Assembly: GCA_905250025.1 (NCBI GenBank)
Contig: CAJNOJ010000233.1
Span: forward strand, 97,205-161,204
DNA from: Adineta ricciae
Taxonomy: Eukaryota; Rotifera; Eurotatoria; Adinetida; Adinetidae
Direction: 5' to 3'
Length of the DNA stretch: 64,000 bases
Shown here in pieces: positions 1 through 12,895 of the stretch. The position numbers and the translations under genes are program-made. Below the pieces are notes generated by a model. That model worked only from the letters and a program-made list of their open reading frames with translations. It was not told the DNA's origin and made no database searches. Position 1 is the stretch's first letter. Each line of letters begins with the position of its first letter.

Positions 1-671
1 ATTTTCCCAAAAATCTTTACTTTGTACTTGTCGAAGTTGTTCTTTGAGCTGTTGAATCTCATATTGCGATTCTTGTTGTAAATCTCGAAGTTGCTTTTTA
101 AGACACATCAAATCCGAATGTCGTGTGAGAACTTCTGCGCGTTTATAAATCATTTTACATTCATCACATTTCGCTACAATTGCCGAACACGAAGATTGAT
201 GTTCAATAACATTCTTTTGTAACATTTCCAATTGACAACCATTACAAATGACACGTTGATAACCACACATCATTTCGTGTTTTTCAAGTGCTTCATATGG
301 AACAACCTGGAATAAATACATAGACGATGGTTTTCAACAAAATATGTAGGACAAAATGGTATCTAATTGAACTGTTTACAACCATTTGGCTGATAAATGC
401 AGATTACTTCCAATTTAGCCAATTGCTTGACAATGAATTTCGAACATGGTCGTTGGTTGAAATTATCACATCGCAATGGACATTGATTTGGATTATTTTT
501 CAGCCATTTCGCAATGCATTTCGAACAGAAATGAGTCTCACATTGTTGACATGAGACTGGTTTCCATAGAATATCTTCACATATCGTTGAACAATGAAGA
601 TCGTCTAGATCCATTCCGATCGGACATCGAATTCGTTCAGCACTAAGTCCTAATTCATTAGTCGATGTCAT
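1..671 (-). CDS. RING plus TRAF-type zinc-finger protein, 3' part outside window
   Basis: The first visible exon (ATG at 671) encodes about 100 residues with a RING-like cysteine pattern: a CSTICEDIL start, a CQQCETHFCSKCIAKWL core and a closing CPLRC. This is followed by GCKQ, the start of a TRAF-type zinc finger. A second exon starts at 306 after a TTTATTCCAG acceptor and continues open to base 1. It carries a second zinc-finger segment (EKHEMMC, then CNGC, H and C) and then a glutamine-rich coiled-coil start (LRDLQQESQYEIQQLKEQL). RING plus TRAF-type fingers plus coiled coil is the layout of TRAF or RNF41-like E3 ubiquitin ligases, so ubiquitin transfer in signalling is the likely role. 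I could not find a canonical GT donor in the right phase for the first intron. An AG sits directly before the ATG (TTTCTGTTTAG), which suggests an upstream intron or a trans-splice acceptor. Confidence 0.7.
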
Positions 672-1339
672 CTAAACAGAAACTTATGAACTTGCACATA
701 TCTTTTCAAAAGAAAAGTATCATGTGTTACAGTATCCTCCAGGAACAAAGTGCGAGATACTCGATATACTGTCATAACGCGTCGTAAGTGAGCTATCCAA
801 AGCCTATCACATTTTCGTGGGATCCGGTGAAAAATTTCTATATAAGAATATCTTGTTTCAACGTTTCCCCGTTCGATATTTTCCACTAAATCCGAAAAAG
901 TAATCGCTTTTATATATCGTCCAAAAGAAAATGCCTTGTTCAACTTCGAAGTAAAACTCGGTAAGCAGAGAGTCATTTTTACCGACTACCATTTCATTTT
1001 CGTAAATATTTGATAATGATGACGCGTCGTCACATATTGCTTTAATGTTTATTTTTACGTACGAATAAACCAGTATTCTCACAAGTCAACAGAGTGCGCC
1101 GTTCTCCGTTTTTTACATCGAATAGCTGCTAAAAAAGACACGCTGAAGACATGAGAAATTCTTTGAAATGACTGTTTATGATATATGTGTCAATCAACGT
1201 AAGTATTAGGCATCACTTTCATTCTGAACTAGTTCATATCGAGAACGCAAATTTCAATACACGCCTTTTACAGAAAAAGCAAGTTATTGAAGATTTTTTC
1301 GATATGAGAATAGAACGATATTTTTATATTGCAACAATG
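672..1339. other. intergenic region and 3' flank of the FG-GAP gene
   Basis: No gene is supported here. Open frames in 668-1082 lack family features. From about 1138 to the stop at 1340 the sequence is nearly identical to 36117-36318, so the 3' flank belongs to the duplicated block. Copy homology starts close to 1135, opposite the single N at 36111. Confidence 0.5.
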
Positions 1340-4300
1340 TCAAGCTACACAACACTGACATATATTAGAGAGAGTATATTGAACAAACGACTGTAGATTA
1401 CCAACTGCCAGATCTTGAAAACCATCATTATTCAAATCTCCAGCAATGAAGGAAGGAATGGAATATATATCATCTTGTGTACTTAGTATTGTTTGGAGTC
1501 GAAATTCTCCATTTCCATTACCTATTAAGATGATTAAACCAGATGGTGCAATTTGTCCAATGATTATATCAAGGTATCCATCACAATTGAAATCATTAGC
1601 AATAAGTGGAGAACTATCAACATATGATTCCAAGGTAATCTTTACTTTATTACTAAATGATCCATTTACATATCCAAACATAATACCAATAGAGTACATT
1701 GTTGTGTAGGAGAGAGCGACATCAAATACAGAATCACTATTGAAATCAGCAATAACTACATAATATGGATAGATAGAATTGCCTCCACCAGCGAAAGATG
1801 TTATTGGCACTTGGAAATTTCCATTGCCGTATCCAAGAAATAAAGCAATAGTTTTACTCATATGATTCACTACTAGGATATCTACGTGATCATCTCTATT
1901 AAAGTCGACGATGGCAATTGATGTTGGACAACTGTTACGTCCAGTGTAAAGATTTGTTTGTGGCAAAAAACTACCATTACCATAGCCAAGAAATATGGCA
2001 ATATAATGTTCACAATAATTAACAATCGCTACATCGGAATAACTATCATTGTTAAAATCAGTGGCAATCAGGTCGAATGGGTAACTGTTATTTCCAGTTG
2101 AGATTAGATCTGATATTGCAAAACTTCCGTTACCAAAACCGATCATAATACCCATCTGCTGTACATTCGTCTCAATGAAAGCGATGTCTAGCTGTTTGTC
2201 TTGATTGAAATCACTTAAAATAAGCTTATTTAGCAACATTGTGTATCCTATCACGGACATAATCGATGCTCGAAATGTTCCATTACCATTACCAAGTTGT
2301 GTGTTTATTGCATAAGTTGTTGAAGAGAAAAATATGAGATCAAGTTGATTGTCGTTGTTCACGTCACCCATAGCAGATAATTTCAAATTAAGATAACCGG
2401 GCAAATTGGTTCTTTTCACTTGAAATGCAGCTGGACAAGTCGAAACTACGAATGAGAAGAAAGTGGAAAATCACAACCATAGTTTTAAATCATGTACGTC
2501 AAATGCTCCATGGCAGAGAAACACAATCACACGTAGTTTACCTTTATCTTCAATGACATTAAACAAATCTTACCCGAAGCATTCGTACTTGTGCTTAGCA
2601 TTTCCATACTCGTTGTAGAATTGGTTATACTACTGGTTGCTTCGACCATTGTAGGTACTAATAAAGAAATGTTAAAACAAGCGATCTTCATTTGATGATT
2701 CATACGACTCGTTCTCATCGAAATCGTGTCTGATAGGACATGATCAGTAAACTGTTTTACTACAAGAGAATTTCATTTTTGTTTTTTTTATTTCCTAGGC
2801 CACATATCTTTCTAGTAGACATTCACTGACTCATAAAAAGAGCTCACCTGTCGACTGAACCGGATTGTCATTCTTCCGAATACCAAAAATGGAAAATATA
2901 ATCAAGATAGTGATTAGAAACAAGATCGATAGGAGTGCTAAACAAAGTTTGAAAGAATACCGAACTGATGCGTTTGCGACCGTTCTATAATTAGAGAAAG
3001 TGAACGAGTTTGATCAACATGAAAGAGAACATACTGATGAAGTTCAATAGTTGGTAACACTAATGTTACTTGAGCAAGAATTTTTCGTTTTTTTCTCAAC
3101 TGAAGTATTTGAATTATTTGCGGACAAATCCATTTGAGAACGATATTCAATCCTCCTTGAAAGCCAAGTATCAAAGTAATCGTATATAGAAAATTGATCT
3201 TCTGAACAAATGTATAAGAACATGATGAAGGTGAGCATTGTTGAAAATATAATGAATAATTTGGTGTTATTGACCATTGTTCAATGAACAAATTCGAAAT
3301 GAGTTCGTCAACCGTTGTGTTGATTACAAATCGACTTTGATTTAATGGAAGGGGATCACTATGATTTGTAGATTGTTGGAGAAGATCAAGACACGCTCGA
3401 TCGTAGAAACATTCAAGAGTGGATAAACGAAATGATTCACTAGGTATACAACCGATTTTCAAACCTTTGATTGGTACCATTTCCGAAGAATTTCCTTGAA
3501 AAATATATGCTTGAGTTGTACAATTTGGATAAAACGCACAAGAACAGTTGTTATCATAGATAATTGGTTGAGTAATTGCATATGTACTCGAAGGATTATT
3601 CAATGGATATAAATATCGAAAATTTGTTCCATAAGTTGACACAATAGCGTTTCCTTGATTGATATTTTGAATGAAGGATAAAAGTGTTAAAAATATCGTT
3701 GGAGCACTAGATATAACCGTTTGAATTCGTAATTGAAGACGATCATTAAAATGCTGTTCAGAAAACAGTTGATCACCAATGAATAATGAGAAAAGAAACT
3801 GTTGTACAGTAGTGTTTACTGATTGTCTAGAAAGTTCGCATAATCCTTGAAGATATTGCAAATGAGAGGAGAGAAAACGACGATAGTCAATTTGAGAATA
3901 ATCTAATAAATTTCTTCGCCATTCGTCCGAAGTAAATGTACTTGAACAGATCTAAATTGGATTAAACATAACAAATACCATTGTTGATCTTCTCCTTTCT
4001 TACCTGATGAAATGTCAGATTAACATTGACAAATCGATCGTATGTAAATGAAATTAATGAACATGAACATTTCAATCGTTCATTATATTTTTCATAAAGT
4101 TCATTGTAGATATCAAATGATGGTTTATCAAATGTTTTTCTTCCAACATAAGGTTCAATGGTCGTATACGATGTGAAAATAATGATACCGATGGTGAAAA
4201 GAACCATATAGAGACGTGTTGCCCATTGACCTAAACGTTTCACTGTCACGCTGTCGACATCATGTCCAAAATTTCGTGATGAGAACATATTTAGATTGAT

Positions 4301-7300
4301 TATTGTACTGTAGAGTAACATAATTCCATTCCATATGAATATTTTCATTCCGACGGACTCGTTCATTTGTACTATAGCAAAGTCAGAATTCATATTTTCT
4401 TCTTGTGAAAAGTAAATTGTGATTAATAATTACCTGTTTGTTGTTCTTGTCGTCTGTTGGTAATTATTTTCCATAATTTTGTAATAAATTTGACAAGACG
4501 CGGTATAATCAAGCGTAGTGAAACAGACAGACCACCAATCATCGATATCAATGCTACAATCACGTCAATCGACGTATTCTTACGAAGATTTTCCGAATAA
4601 GTGCAATACTTTGGTGCGCATAGTTTATAAAAACTTTCATATGACGAACCTGAATTCCATTGTTCAATCATCATATTTTCTACAACAGTGGAGATTGTTG
4701 TATTCGGAGGATAATTACTTGACATTGGATCATATACAAGTGGATGAACATCAAACCAGGATGGATTTTCCACATTATAAACATACATTTCTTTGATATA
4801 AGTCGTCAGAATTGGAAAACATCCGGAATCTGCATAGAAACATTCAAATGTCGATAATAAAAGAGATTCAGTAGCAGAACAGCCAGTGTATGCTCCAGGC
4901 ACTATATACACAACATTGTAGTCAAAATCACCATGAGAATTTGAATTAACAGTATAGATGGCAACTGGACTTTTACAGTTTGAATTTGTTGCACAAATAC
5001 AATTGATCGATGTGTAATTTGTGTTGACAGTTCTACTCAAACCGATGATTAACTAAAAGGAAAAAACAAAGCTTTCATCTCGCTGTTTTATTTTTATTGA
5101 AAAAAGTCCGTAAGTTTTACCTGTAAAAATTGTTCATCATCTGTTAGAACTGTTACAATATCTGAGATAGAATTTAAATTGTCTTTTGAATCCTGTTGAT
5201 GTATTCCCATTAAAGGTTGATCGACTTGCATAAGAAGTCGTACTGTTTCGACAAGAAGATTAAAGTAACGAATAGTCGATTGTAAAAGCTCATTGACTGT
5301 TGAATTCATTTGTAAAGTGAAATCATTTTCGGACAAGACATTTAAAGTAACAAAATATTGTAAAAGAAAACGATGAATAGCATCCTGAATTGTTTCATTA
5401 GCAAGTTGACAAAGATTTGACAAGAGCTGAGCTTGTGAAAAAGCTTCACTTCGCCAATCAATGGACACTTCATTCAAACTACTTTGATTCAATATTGACA
5501 TCCAACGATATGTGAGAAAATCACTCGTGCAGATCTGATGTAAAACTGGAGAAAATGAAATCAATTTCTGATAAGAAATTGTCATAATTGAACAAGGACA
5601 TTCAAGAGTATCCGAATAGAATTTTTTCAAATGATTATAATCATTTAGTGATGGATTCTGTTTTGTTAATGTTATTATTTGTGTACTTAGTGAATTGAAG
5701 AGTACGAGAATGAGTATTGATCCTAAAACAAATCCTTTTCATTATTGAATTCAAATATTTAGTTGAGATATGTCAATCAATGCTCTAGAAAGACTCTGTA
5801 CGTACCAATTAATAAAGTTAAGTAGACACGTGTCACTATTGTTTGTTGTTTGATACTATTTTCAGTTCGGTCATTGATATTTTTAAATAGATTCAATCGT
5901 TTTATTGGTTTGACAGTTACTCGCAAGTGTGTTGAAAAGTTTCCTACAAAAAACACTGTTTATGAATGAGATAAATTTGATTCGAAATATACTTAGTTGA
6001 ACACTGTGAAATCTTGTGAAGAAAAGGATGAGAAATGGTGAAATTAATCGTAATATAATGATGAGACCACCGTAGAGGCCAATGAAAATGGTAATTGCGT
6101 ACGAGAAATCGAATTGATTGGTCATCGTGTACGTACAAAACTGCGGCGAACATGCATGGAAATATTTGGAATAATTCACCGAGATAATTTGCTTTTCAAT
6201 GAAAACTGAAGATAAATAATCACTAACAGACATGTTTTCATTTTCTTTCAAAATTGAGTTTGTCCAATTGACATCAATCTATCAACGAAAAAAGAGATTT
6301 GAAAATTGAGAAAAAAGTCAATTATTATAGAGACTTGATTCAGATCAGGAAAGTATTTCGACCACAATTCAATACATTCGATATCATACAAACAATCAAG
6401 TGTACTGTGAAGAATACCGGCAAGTGGAGTACATCCTGCAAAAAAACCATTAGCCAATGTCGAATTCGATTCGGGTGGTGTCCAGATTAACCGATATAAT
6501 GTTCCTGGTCCTTTATGTGAGAAGAAACCTGTTTGGCTAAGTGGATTTCCATTAACGCACAAAACAGAATGGTAATCAATTCCATAATAATCATTATAAT
6601 TGTCGCTAAAAACTGTTGGTATTAAGTAGATACTATATCCAGAACCGGAATTGTAAACTGAAATGATTGAATTGGTATTGAGAGCTGAGACAAAAAAGTT
6701 TGCTTGAGTGATAATTTTGAGATAATTCAAAATTGAAATTATCCGAATGGAAATACTGTTAATGAATAATTCAATAGTTGTATTCACCTGGGACTGAACT
6801 TCCCTGTCAGATAGAAGATTTATACTAAGAAACTCGGTGTTACTAAGATCAATTTCATTTTGACTAATTGCATTTTGTATAGATGAACAAAGACTTGACA
6901 GAAGCTGGAACTAAATACAAAAATTTTGATCAGTGAATGAATACGAAAAGATTTTACTTGAGAATTAGCTATTGTTCGAAAATCTGCCGTTCCAAGCGCA
7001 CTTGCATTTGAAAAGTACAACGAATGTATCCAACGTTCAGTGACAAATACACTGGAACAAATTGGATACAATTGATTGGTACTATTCACGAAAGTATAAT
7101 AAGGAATTGCAACTGTCGAACACGGACATGTCAGTTTTTGGTGATGTTCAAGATAAAGTTCATCTAAGATACCAGGACGAGTAATATCCGAAATAATAAT
7201 AGTTTTGGACTGTTGTTTGATCAAAGTGATATAAAAGAGAACGTAGATCGATACTAGACGAAACAATAAAGACGATCTTTTGCTATGGGTTATAGTTTTA

Positions 7301-7499
7301 ACAATTCTAGTCAGCGTGTTTATTCGTTGGACTTACTTGTGAGAAGAAGAACGTATAACCACGTGGTATATTTCTGCTGACGGAGAGTGATTGTTTGATT
7401 ATTTGATTCTTCGTCGGTATATTCATCATTATCTGGTATGAAAAGATTGTAATTGTATAGAGAATTATACAACCAGCGTAATAGAACTTTCAGATTCAT
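1340..7499 (-). CDS. Three-module, seven-span membrane protein with C-terminal FG-GAP propeller (copy A)
   Basis: Hand splicing with introns of about 50 nt joins one long coding path from ATG 7499 to the stop at 1340, roughly 1,750-1,800 residues. It has a cytosolic N-terminus (MNLKVLLRWLYNSL), then three repeats of one module. Each module is a membrane span, a Y/L-x-CPCS motif (CSCS in module 3) followed by a FHQIC-type motif, a Cys-rich ectodomain with STLECFYD-like and EQW..Y..C-P-CTY motifs, and a second span with a GLYGGL-like turn. Modules join through open exons: module 1 to 2 across an intron at about 5942-5990, and 2 to 3 across an intron at about 4381-4434. A seventh span (FKLCLALLSILFLITILI) precedes a Ser/Thr linker and seven DxNxDxxxDL calcium-type repeats, a seven-bladed propeller. 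With an even number of spans before it, the propeller should be extracellular. I do not recognise the module; DEG/ENaC-like topology is superficial only. Confidence 0.7.
1400..2445 (-). other. FG-GAP/VCBS seven-repeat propeller region
   Basis: This is the last exon of the preceding gene, starting at 2445 after an ATTCGTAG acceptor. Seven repeats are visible: GDVNNDNQLDL, SDFNQDKQLDI, TDFNNDSYSDV, VDFNRDDHVDI, ADFNSDSVFDV, NDFNCDGYLDI and GDLNNDGFQDL. They are about 45-50 residues apart, each with GYGNGSF-like blade motifs. The acidic DxNxD loops are the calcium-binding loops known from integrin alpha propellers, so ligand binding or adhesion is the likely role. The chain ends shortly after repeat seven in a cysteine cluster (CQCC). 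Confidence 0.9.
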
Positions 7500-8459
7500 G
7501 TTCAGCTGGAAGATGAAGGAAAAACTAAATAACTAATTGTTTGTGGTCGGCTGCGCGTGAACAATTAAATGAAAATCCAATTTCTTTTAGAAGTTCTTTT
7601 CGAGTATCGTTTATGAAAGATGCATGCACTGCTTTGTTTCTACTTGTGTACATTTCAATTTCTAATGAAAGTAAAAAGGAAGAGTAGAATTTCGATTTTA
7701 CTTTACTGTTTCTTTTTCGCGGAATCAACAAGGCCGATTCAAGTTTTCTGTTTAATTTTGTGTTCAAAATGGAGGGAGTCGACATCTGTCTTCTCCACGA
7801 TCATCTCTATTCATATCCTAATGAGAAGCAACAATGCGGGTCTGTTAGTGCAAAATTACTGCGAACTAATAATGTGTTAAAAAGTGTTCAGTCATGACAT
7901 ACTACTGTTATGATTGAAAAATAAATTATTTTCTTTTTTAAAAAAAGCATTGTGTAGTTTTGAATATTTTGATGAAATTACATCCGTTTTAACTGTTTAA
8001 TTATGAACATTACCAGCAAACACAAGTGCCAACTAGACACAGATAAACTCAACTTATACTCTATGATCCCAACCGAAAGAAGGGACTTGATTTTCGCATA
8101 CAAATTTTTCGAATTTTGAAGCTGGAGTTTTAAAACTCGAAGAAAATGTTTAATATTTGGATCGAGTTAACGATTTCTACACTACTCCCCTCTCGTTAGG
8201 AAGAAGTTATTTTAGTTGTTGGTTTTTTTTTTCGAAGAATCACAACGATGAATAATCTTACGAAATATTACGATGTTTTTTCCGAGTAAAGTCTTGTCAC
8301 AGATTTTTATCAAGAAGATAAAAATATCATAAACTGTTGTCAAGAAATTGTGCTTGGAAATACTATATCGATGAATCGTCCGTGTTTATCTAAGATAAGA
8401 TGTCTACATATAAATGCAAAATAATAATACCCAGTATTTATTTCAAGTAGGGAACAAGT
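7500..8459. other. intergenic segment, partly duplicated at 41095-41640
   Basis: No gene is firmly supported. A 42-codon plus-strand frame beginning MEGVDICLLHDHLYS (7771-7899) is conserved in the copy at 41101-41228, but so is the surrounding non-coding sequence, so conservation does not prove coding. An opposite-strand frame of 86 codons (7525-7785) may be 5' untranslated sequence of the membrane-protein gene. Homology to copy B runs to about 8190, where copy B breaks. Confidence 0.4.
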
Positions 8460-11400
8460 ATGCTTCGAATACCGTTTATTCTCATTTTGATCCTTCTTAA
8501 CATCATAATTGAACGGCATAGTAGTGAAGCCATTCAATCGCTTGATGATTTTTTTCCCTTTGGCCCGGAAGCAGATGACATCCGAATGATACGTAATGAT
8601 GATAAAAGTCTTGGTCCTATACCATTACCTTACATATTCCCGTATTTCGATAACAATCATCGTCAAATCTATCAAGCAAATAATGGTCTTTTTTCTTTCT
8701 TGGGTGGAATATCTACTTACAATCCAATTGAATTCCCAATTGGTAACAATCAACGTTTAATTACCCCGTTCTGGTCTGACATTGACACACGTGGAGTCAC
8801 GAGTAATATCTCTGAAAATGCTGTTTATTATCAAGTTCATGTTAGAAACGCGAACAACTCGAGTAATGTGACAGCATTTGTATTTGACAAGGCTACACGC
8901 TTTGTTCGTCAATATTTTCCCCGAGAACAAATATTTGAACCAATGATGGTCATTACCGGTACATGGTATCGAGTTGGATATTGTTGCACACATATAGACC
9001 GTCTTAATACTTTTCAAATGGCATTAATTACTGACCAATCACGTAGTTTTGCATTCTTTTTCTACAATGATTTACAATGGGCTAGCCCATCTTCAAATGG
9101 ACCATATGCTCAAGCAGGTTTTAATGCTGGTGATGGTGTTGTATCAAAAATGCTTAAATATTCTCGGACAGGGAATATTACATTACTTGTTAATGAAAGT
9201 AATGTTAATGTGCCTGGCCTATTTGCTTTTCGCATAGATACAACAGATATTGAAGCAGGTGGATGTAACGAGCACGAGAGTCTTACTCATTTACCCGTGC
9301 GTGGTCCACAAATAGGTGACACAACTATAAATTTACAGGGGCCATGTTTTGATTCAAATACAACGGAAGTTCTGTGCCGTTTTGGTGAATTCGGAACTGT
9401 CAATGGTATGATTTTGAATGAATTTCGAGCTGTTTGTGTTTCACCACTTGCAACATACCCTGGTAATGTTGAATTAACTGTATCTCTTGATGGAGGCAAT
9501 ACATTCGTATCTTCTGGAACTTTCACATACATGCCCATGACAAACGATGTTCTTATCAATGAAGAAATCATCCTCCGTCAGAATGGTACTGCTACACAAG
9601 CTGTTAGTTGGGGAGATACAATTGAACTTGAATGGGTGATGTCTGAAGCATTATTCGCTGGAATTGATTCAGATGCTTTGATTGATATTGAATATGAATC
9701 ATTGATACCAGACGAAGAAAGTACACGTCGACGACAGAAAGATTCAAATGCAGATGTTGATATTAAAATCGATAAAGTTATAACATTGGCTTCAAATATT
9801 CGTCCACAAGTCGGTCGTCAAACAATACAAATTGATCTAGCAGAAATTGCGCGAAAACAGCCTCGTATTATTCCTCTAGCAGGTGTTGCAGTTGGTGCTA
9901 TTCGCGTTGGTATATTTGTATATCGAGCTTACAAAATTTACCGTGCAGTTAAAACTGCGATCAAAATCATAAAAGCAACCGCAGAAGTGACATGTGACAT
10001 TTGGAGTTCTACTCAGCCGAATCCTTCGACATGGAATCAAAATCTTCCGCCGTGTCCGAACACTCTTCGGCAAGCTCAGGTTGCACGAGCTCAATATGTA
10101 CCTGATCCCGCATGCAAGGATGGAGGATTTCTTCCTTCATTTATTCCCGTTGTTGGTAATTGTTGGTTTCATCAAGGACGACCACAGTTTCAAGAAGACA
10201 ATGCGGCAGCGTGTTTTCGCTCAGTTCAATCTAATCAACACGGCGCTGGTGGACAATGTTGTTACAATACCGCCGGACAAATTATCACTCGAGGAACTGG
10301 GGCTGGCAGCGATGATCGTTATCACAGTGATAAAACATTCTGGAAACACCAGTTTCATGATGTCGCCACGTTTGTTGCTTGCTGTAAATTACAATCGAAT
10401 CCGGAGCAATGCGATAAGTATCTTCAACATCGACCTTCACGACCAGGAAGTGATACTATGGGTCAATTTGGTGGTACTTGGGGTGATCCACATTTTTTAA
10501 CACTTGATGGAACTGCTTATACATTTAATGGTTACGGAGAATACATATATCTGGTAAGTAGAAGTTCGATGGATAGATTACATATCTGATGAAATATATT
10601 TTTATAGGCAGTTCCTTTGCAACAAACGATCTCGTATAATTTCAATACTACTTTTCGATTCGAATCACAAATTCGTACTACACCGATAGGATCTGGGGCA
10701 GCTACTGCAACAGCGATCAAAGCTTTTGCTGTTAGAATTGGTATGCAGAAACTTGCCATCACAGTATCTCGAAGAAATCAACTTCTTATTCTTCTGAATA
10801 ATGATGAGCTGATATTTGAAACTGATCAAGATACATCGACGAACTTAGATCTCATTACTTTCCGTTTCGAAGAGTTTTTCATTTCGAAAAATCGGACAAA
10901 TAATCAACTTACACTGGTATGTGCACAAGGTGTTAGTATTCAGATCACACCAGTCTATGTAGCCACAGCGTCAACTATGGTTCTGAATATCGGCGCAGCA
11001 ATTAGTGGAGAATTAAAAGGTGAATGGACATTAGGTTTAATTGGTTCTTACGATGGTAATCCTTTAAATGATTTACGAGATCGTTCTGGTGTCGTTATTG
11101 GCACTGTTGATGAACTTTCGTCACAAGAAATACATGAAGTAAGTTTTTATGCACACCAGTTTTGTTTTCTTCTAAGAAGAATTCTTCATTTTCAGCAATT
11201 TGGCATGACATGGGCGATTGACCCTACTCGATCTCTTTTCTTTTACGAATCAGGTGATAATGCTTCGTTTTATTCATTTCAAAATCAAAATTACCGACCA
11301 ATGTTCAATGCTCTTATCGTCGATTCTGACAACGCAAATGCTCGTGATGCTTGTGAGATTCCTCACAATGCAACTGATTCATCGCAATGGTCTACTGTTC

Positions 11401-11864
11401 AACGCACTTGTTACTATGATATTGTTGTTACCGGTGATATTGATTTCGGCCGTACTTCACGTCAAGCAGCAGAACAACAAATAGAACAACGTGAAGCAAT
11501 GCGTAATCCTCCAAAATTCAATTCTGGCCTATCTCTCACTCGATCAGTACAAATCGGTGAAGAAGTACGTCTTTCTTTTCGAGCCACTAGTGAATTCAGT
11601 TCGAGTATTAGCTACAAACTCCTTCGCGCGCCAAATGATGCATCTCTTAACGCAATGACAGGTGAATTTCAATGGAAAGTTTCGAAGAAACTTGAAACCA
11701 CGAATCAAATTCCTGTTCAAGTTAGCGCACAAGATACAGTTTTCAATTTAACATCAACTTATGAAGTTCTACTTCAGATTCAAGAAAAGAGTAAGGCTCT
11801 TTCACGTACAAGTTGTATGTTTTTACTTATTTTTACATTCGTTTGCCGTGTAATGCTTTCATAA
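8460..11864 (+). CDS. Mesh-like secreted or surface protein: NIDO, IPT, AMOP, VWD, cadherin-like domain
   Basis: Three exons (8460-10553, 10608-11138, 11196-11864) give about 1,097 residues. A signal peptide (about residues 1-23) is followed by a NIDO domain (about 50-265; FWSDIDTRG and ANNGLFSF motifs). Next come an IPT/TIG-like fold (about 275-365), an AMOP-like Cys-rich region (about 525-640; GGQCCYN), and a VWD domain opening with GGTWGDPHFLTLDGTAYTFNG. An FGMTWAI..SLFFY segment typical after VWD follows, then a CADG/Ig-like domain near the end (PPKFNSGLS to YEVLLQI) and a hydrophobic tail (CMFLLIFTFVCRVML) that may be a GPI signal or membrane anchor. The family includes insect Mesh and vertebrate MUC4/SUSD2, extracellular proteins of epithelial junctions or mucosal surfaces. 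Here a cadherin-like domain stands where Mesh has sushi repeats. Intron 2 is 57 nt without stops, so retention would also stay in frame. The gene is absent from copy B. Confidence 0.88.
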
Positions 11865-12895
11865 AATGTAGAAGCTCATTTGGCTTCTTTTCAATAAATT
11901 TTTTTATGAAGCGTCGGATTGAAAATGCTTTTATCCGAGGGCTGGCGCTTTCTTTCAGAATGAAGTTTCATTTGATAAAAGTGTGACTATCCCATCCGAA
12001 TAATTCTATATGAAAGATAACTCGCCGAGATATATCGTATTGACTGATTCCATGAAGTTTTTGTCACGTTATACAAATATGTCGCCTGTCCATGTGAAAA
12101 TTTCAGGACTTATAGAGCTCAATGACGTGATCATTTTGACCAATCGAGAACACGATGAACTCATAAATCTGCACATATACAGTCTTTAAAAACACTTGCA
12201 ATATGTTCTACAATTTCATTGAGAAAACAGTCGTTTCTCCAAATTCTCGTAATGACAGACTTATAGGGAAAGATGGAGCAGAACTTGCTCTGTAAACGGG
12301 TATACATAGCTTTTCGAGACATTCCGAAATTTGGAAACGACAAAGACATGATTTAAAGAGTTGAGAGTGTATTTTTGTTCAACTCCATGTTCTGTATCTC
12401 GACTTATTCTTCGCTTGCAAATCTATGACAATGCTTGTGCTCACTTTGATCACATTGAGTCTCTCTTAGAACAAGTATGACCAGAGTTGACGCGACATGG
12501 ACACTAAAATATCTCCTACGTGTAGTTGACCGTCTTTACATGAAAAAAAACTATTCGAAGGTATCTGAAAAGCCCGAATGGAGTGATAAGGTGTCTTATG
12601 TATCAACTGCCGTATCAAAAGCAAACGCATTTTAGAGCACTATCAATAACGAGATGCGCGTTTCCAAACGATTCGAAGCGTCTATGACTCGCATTGAAAC
12701 GCGTCGCAAGCGCTTTTAATTGCTTATGATACATACATCGGGAAATGGCTATTTATTGATACTAAAACGTGCGTTCGTTTCTTTTTCTCCTTTTATAACG
12801 TCCCACTCGCGATTTTTCTTCAACTCGAAGCAAGTGAGATTAAAGTACACTAAAAACATTTCGTTGCTTTTTGCTTCAACATAGGATAGGGCAGA
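11865..12895. other. intergenic region with a possible gene relic
   Basis: No complete gene is seen. Around 12370-12478 the plus strand reads LRLQIYDNACAHFDHIESLL, which resembles the leucine-rich part of F-box-type proteins in this window, but it soon meets a stop and has no start. It may be a decayed fragment. A 62-codon minus-strand frame at 12161-12349 has no recognisable features. Confidence 0.25.

Noticed and set aside
2976-3031. Apparent two-base frameshift between copies A and B after the sixth membrane span
   Set aside because: The difference lies inside a short intron (GTATGT donor, TAATTATAG acceptor; 50 nt in A, 48 nt in B). The spliced proteins are in the same frame.
4423-5040. 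Possible separate gene ending in QQTGNY
   Set aside because: A GTAATT donor at the stop and a CTATAG acceptor join it in phase to the next module.
5883-6251. Possible separate gene ending in IESI with its own stop
   Set aside because: A 49-nt intron (GTATATTTCG to TTTTTTGTAG) removes the stop and joins the frame to the next module.
1340-7499. DEG/ENaC channel assignment for the two-span module
   Set aside because: The topology is similar, but the pre-second-span signature of that family and its selectivity motif are not seen.
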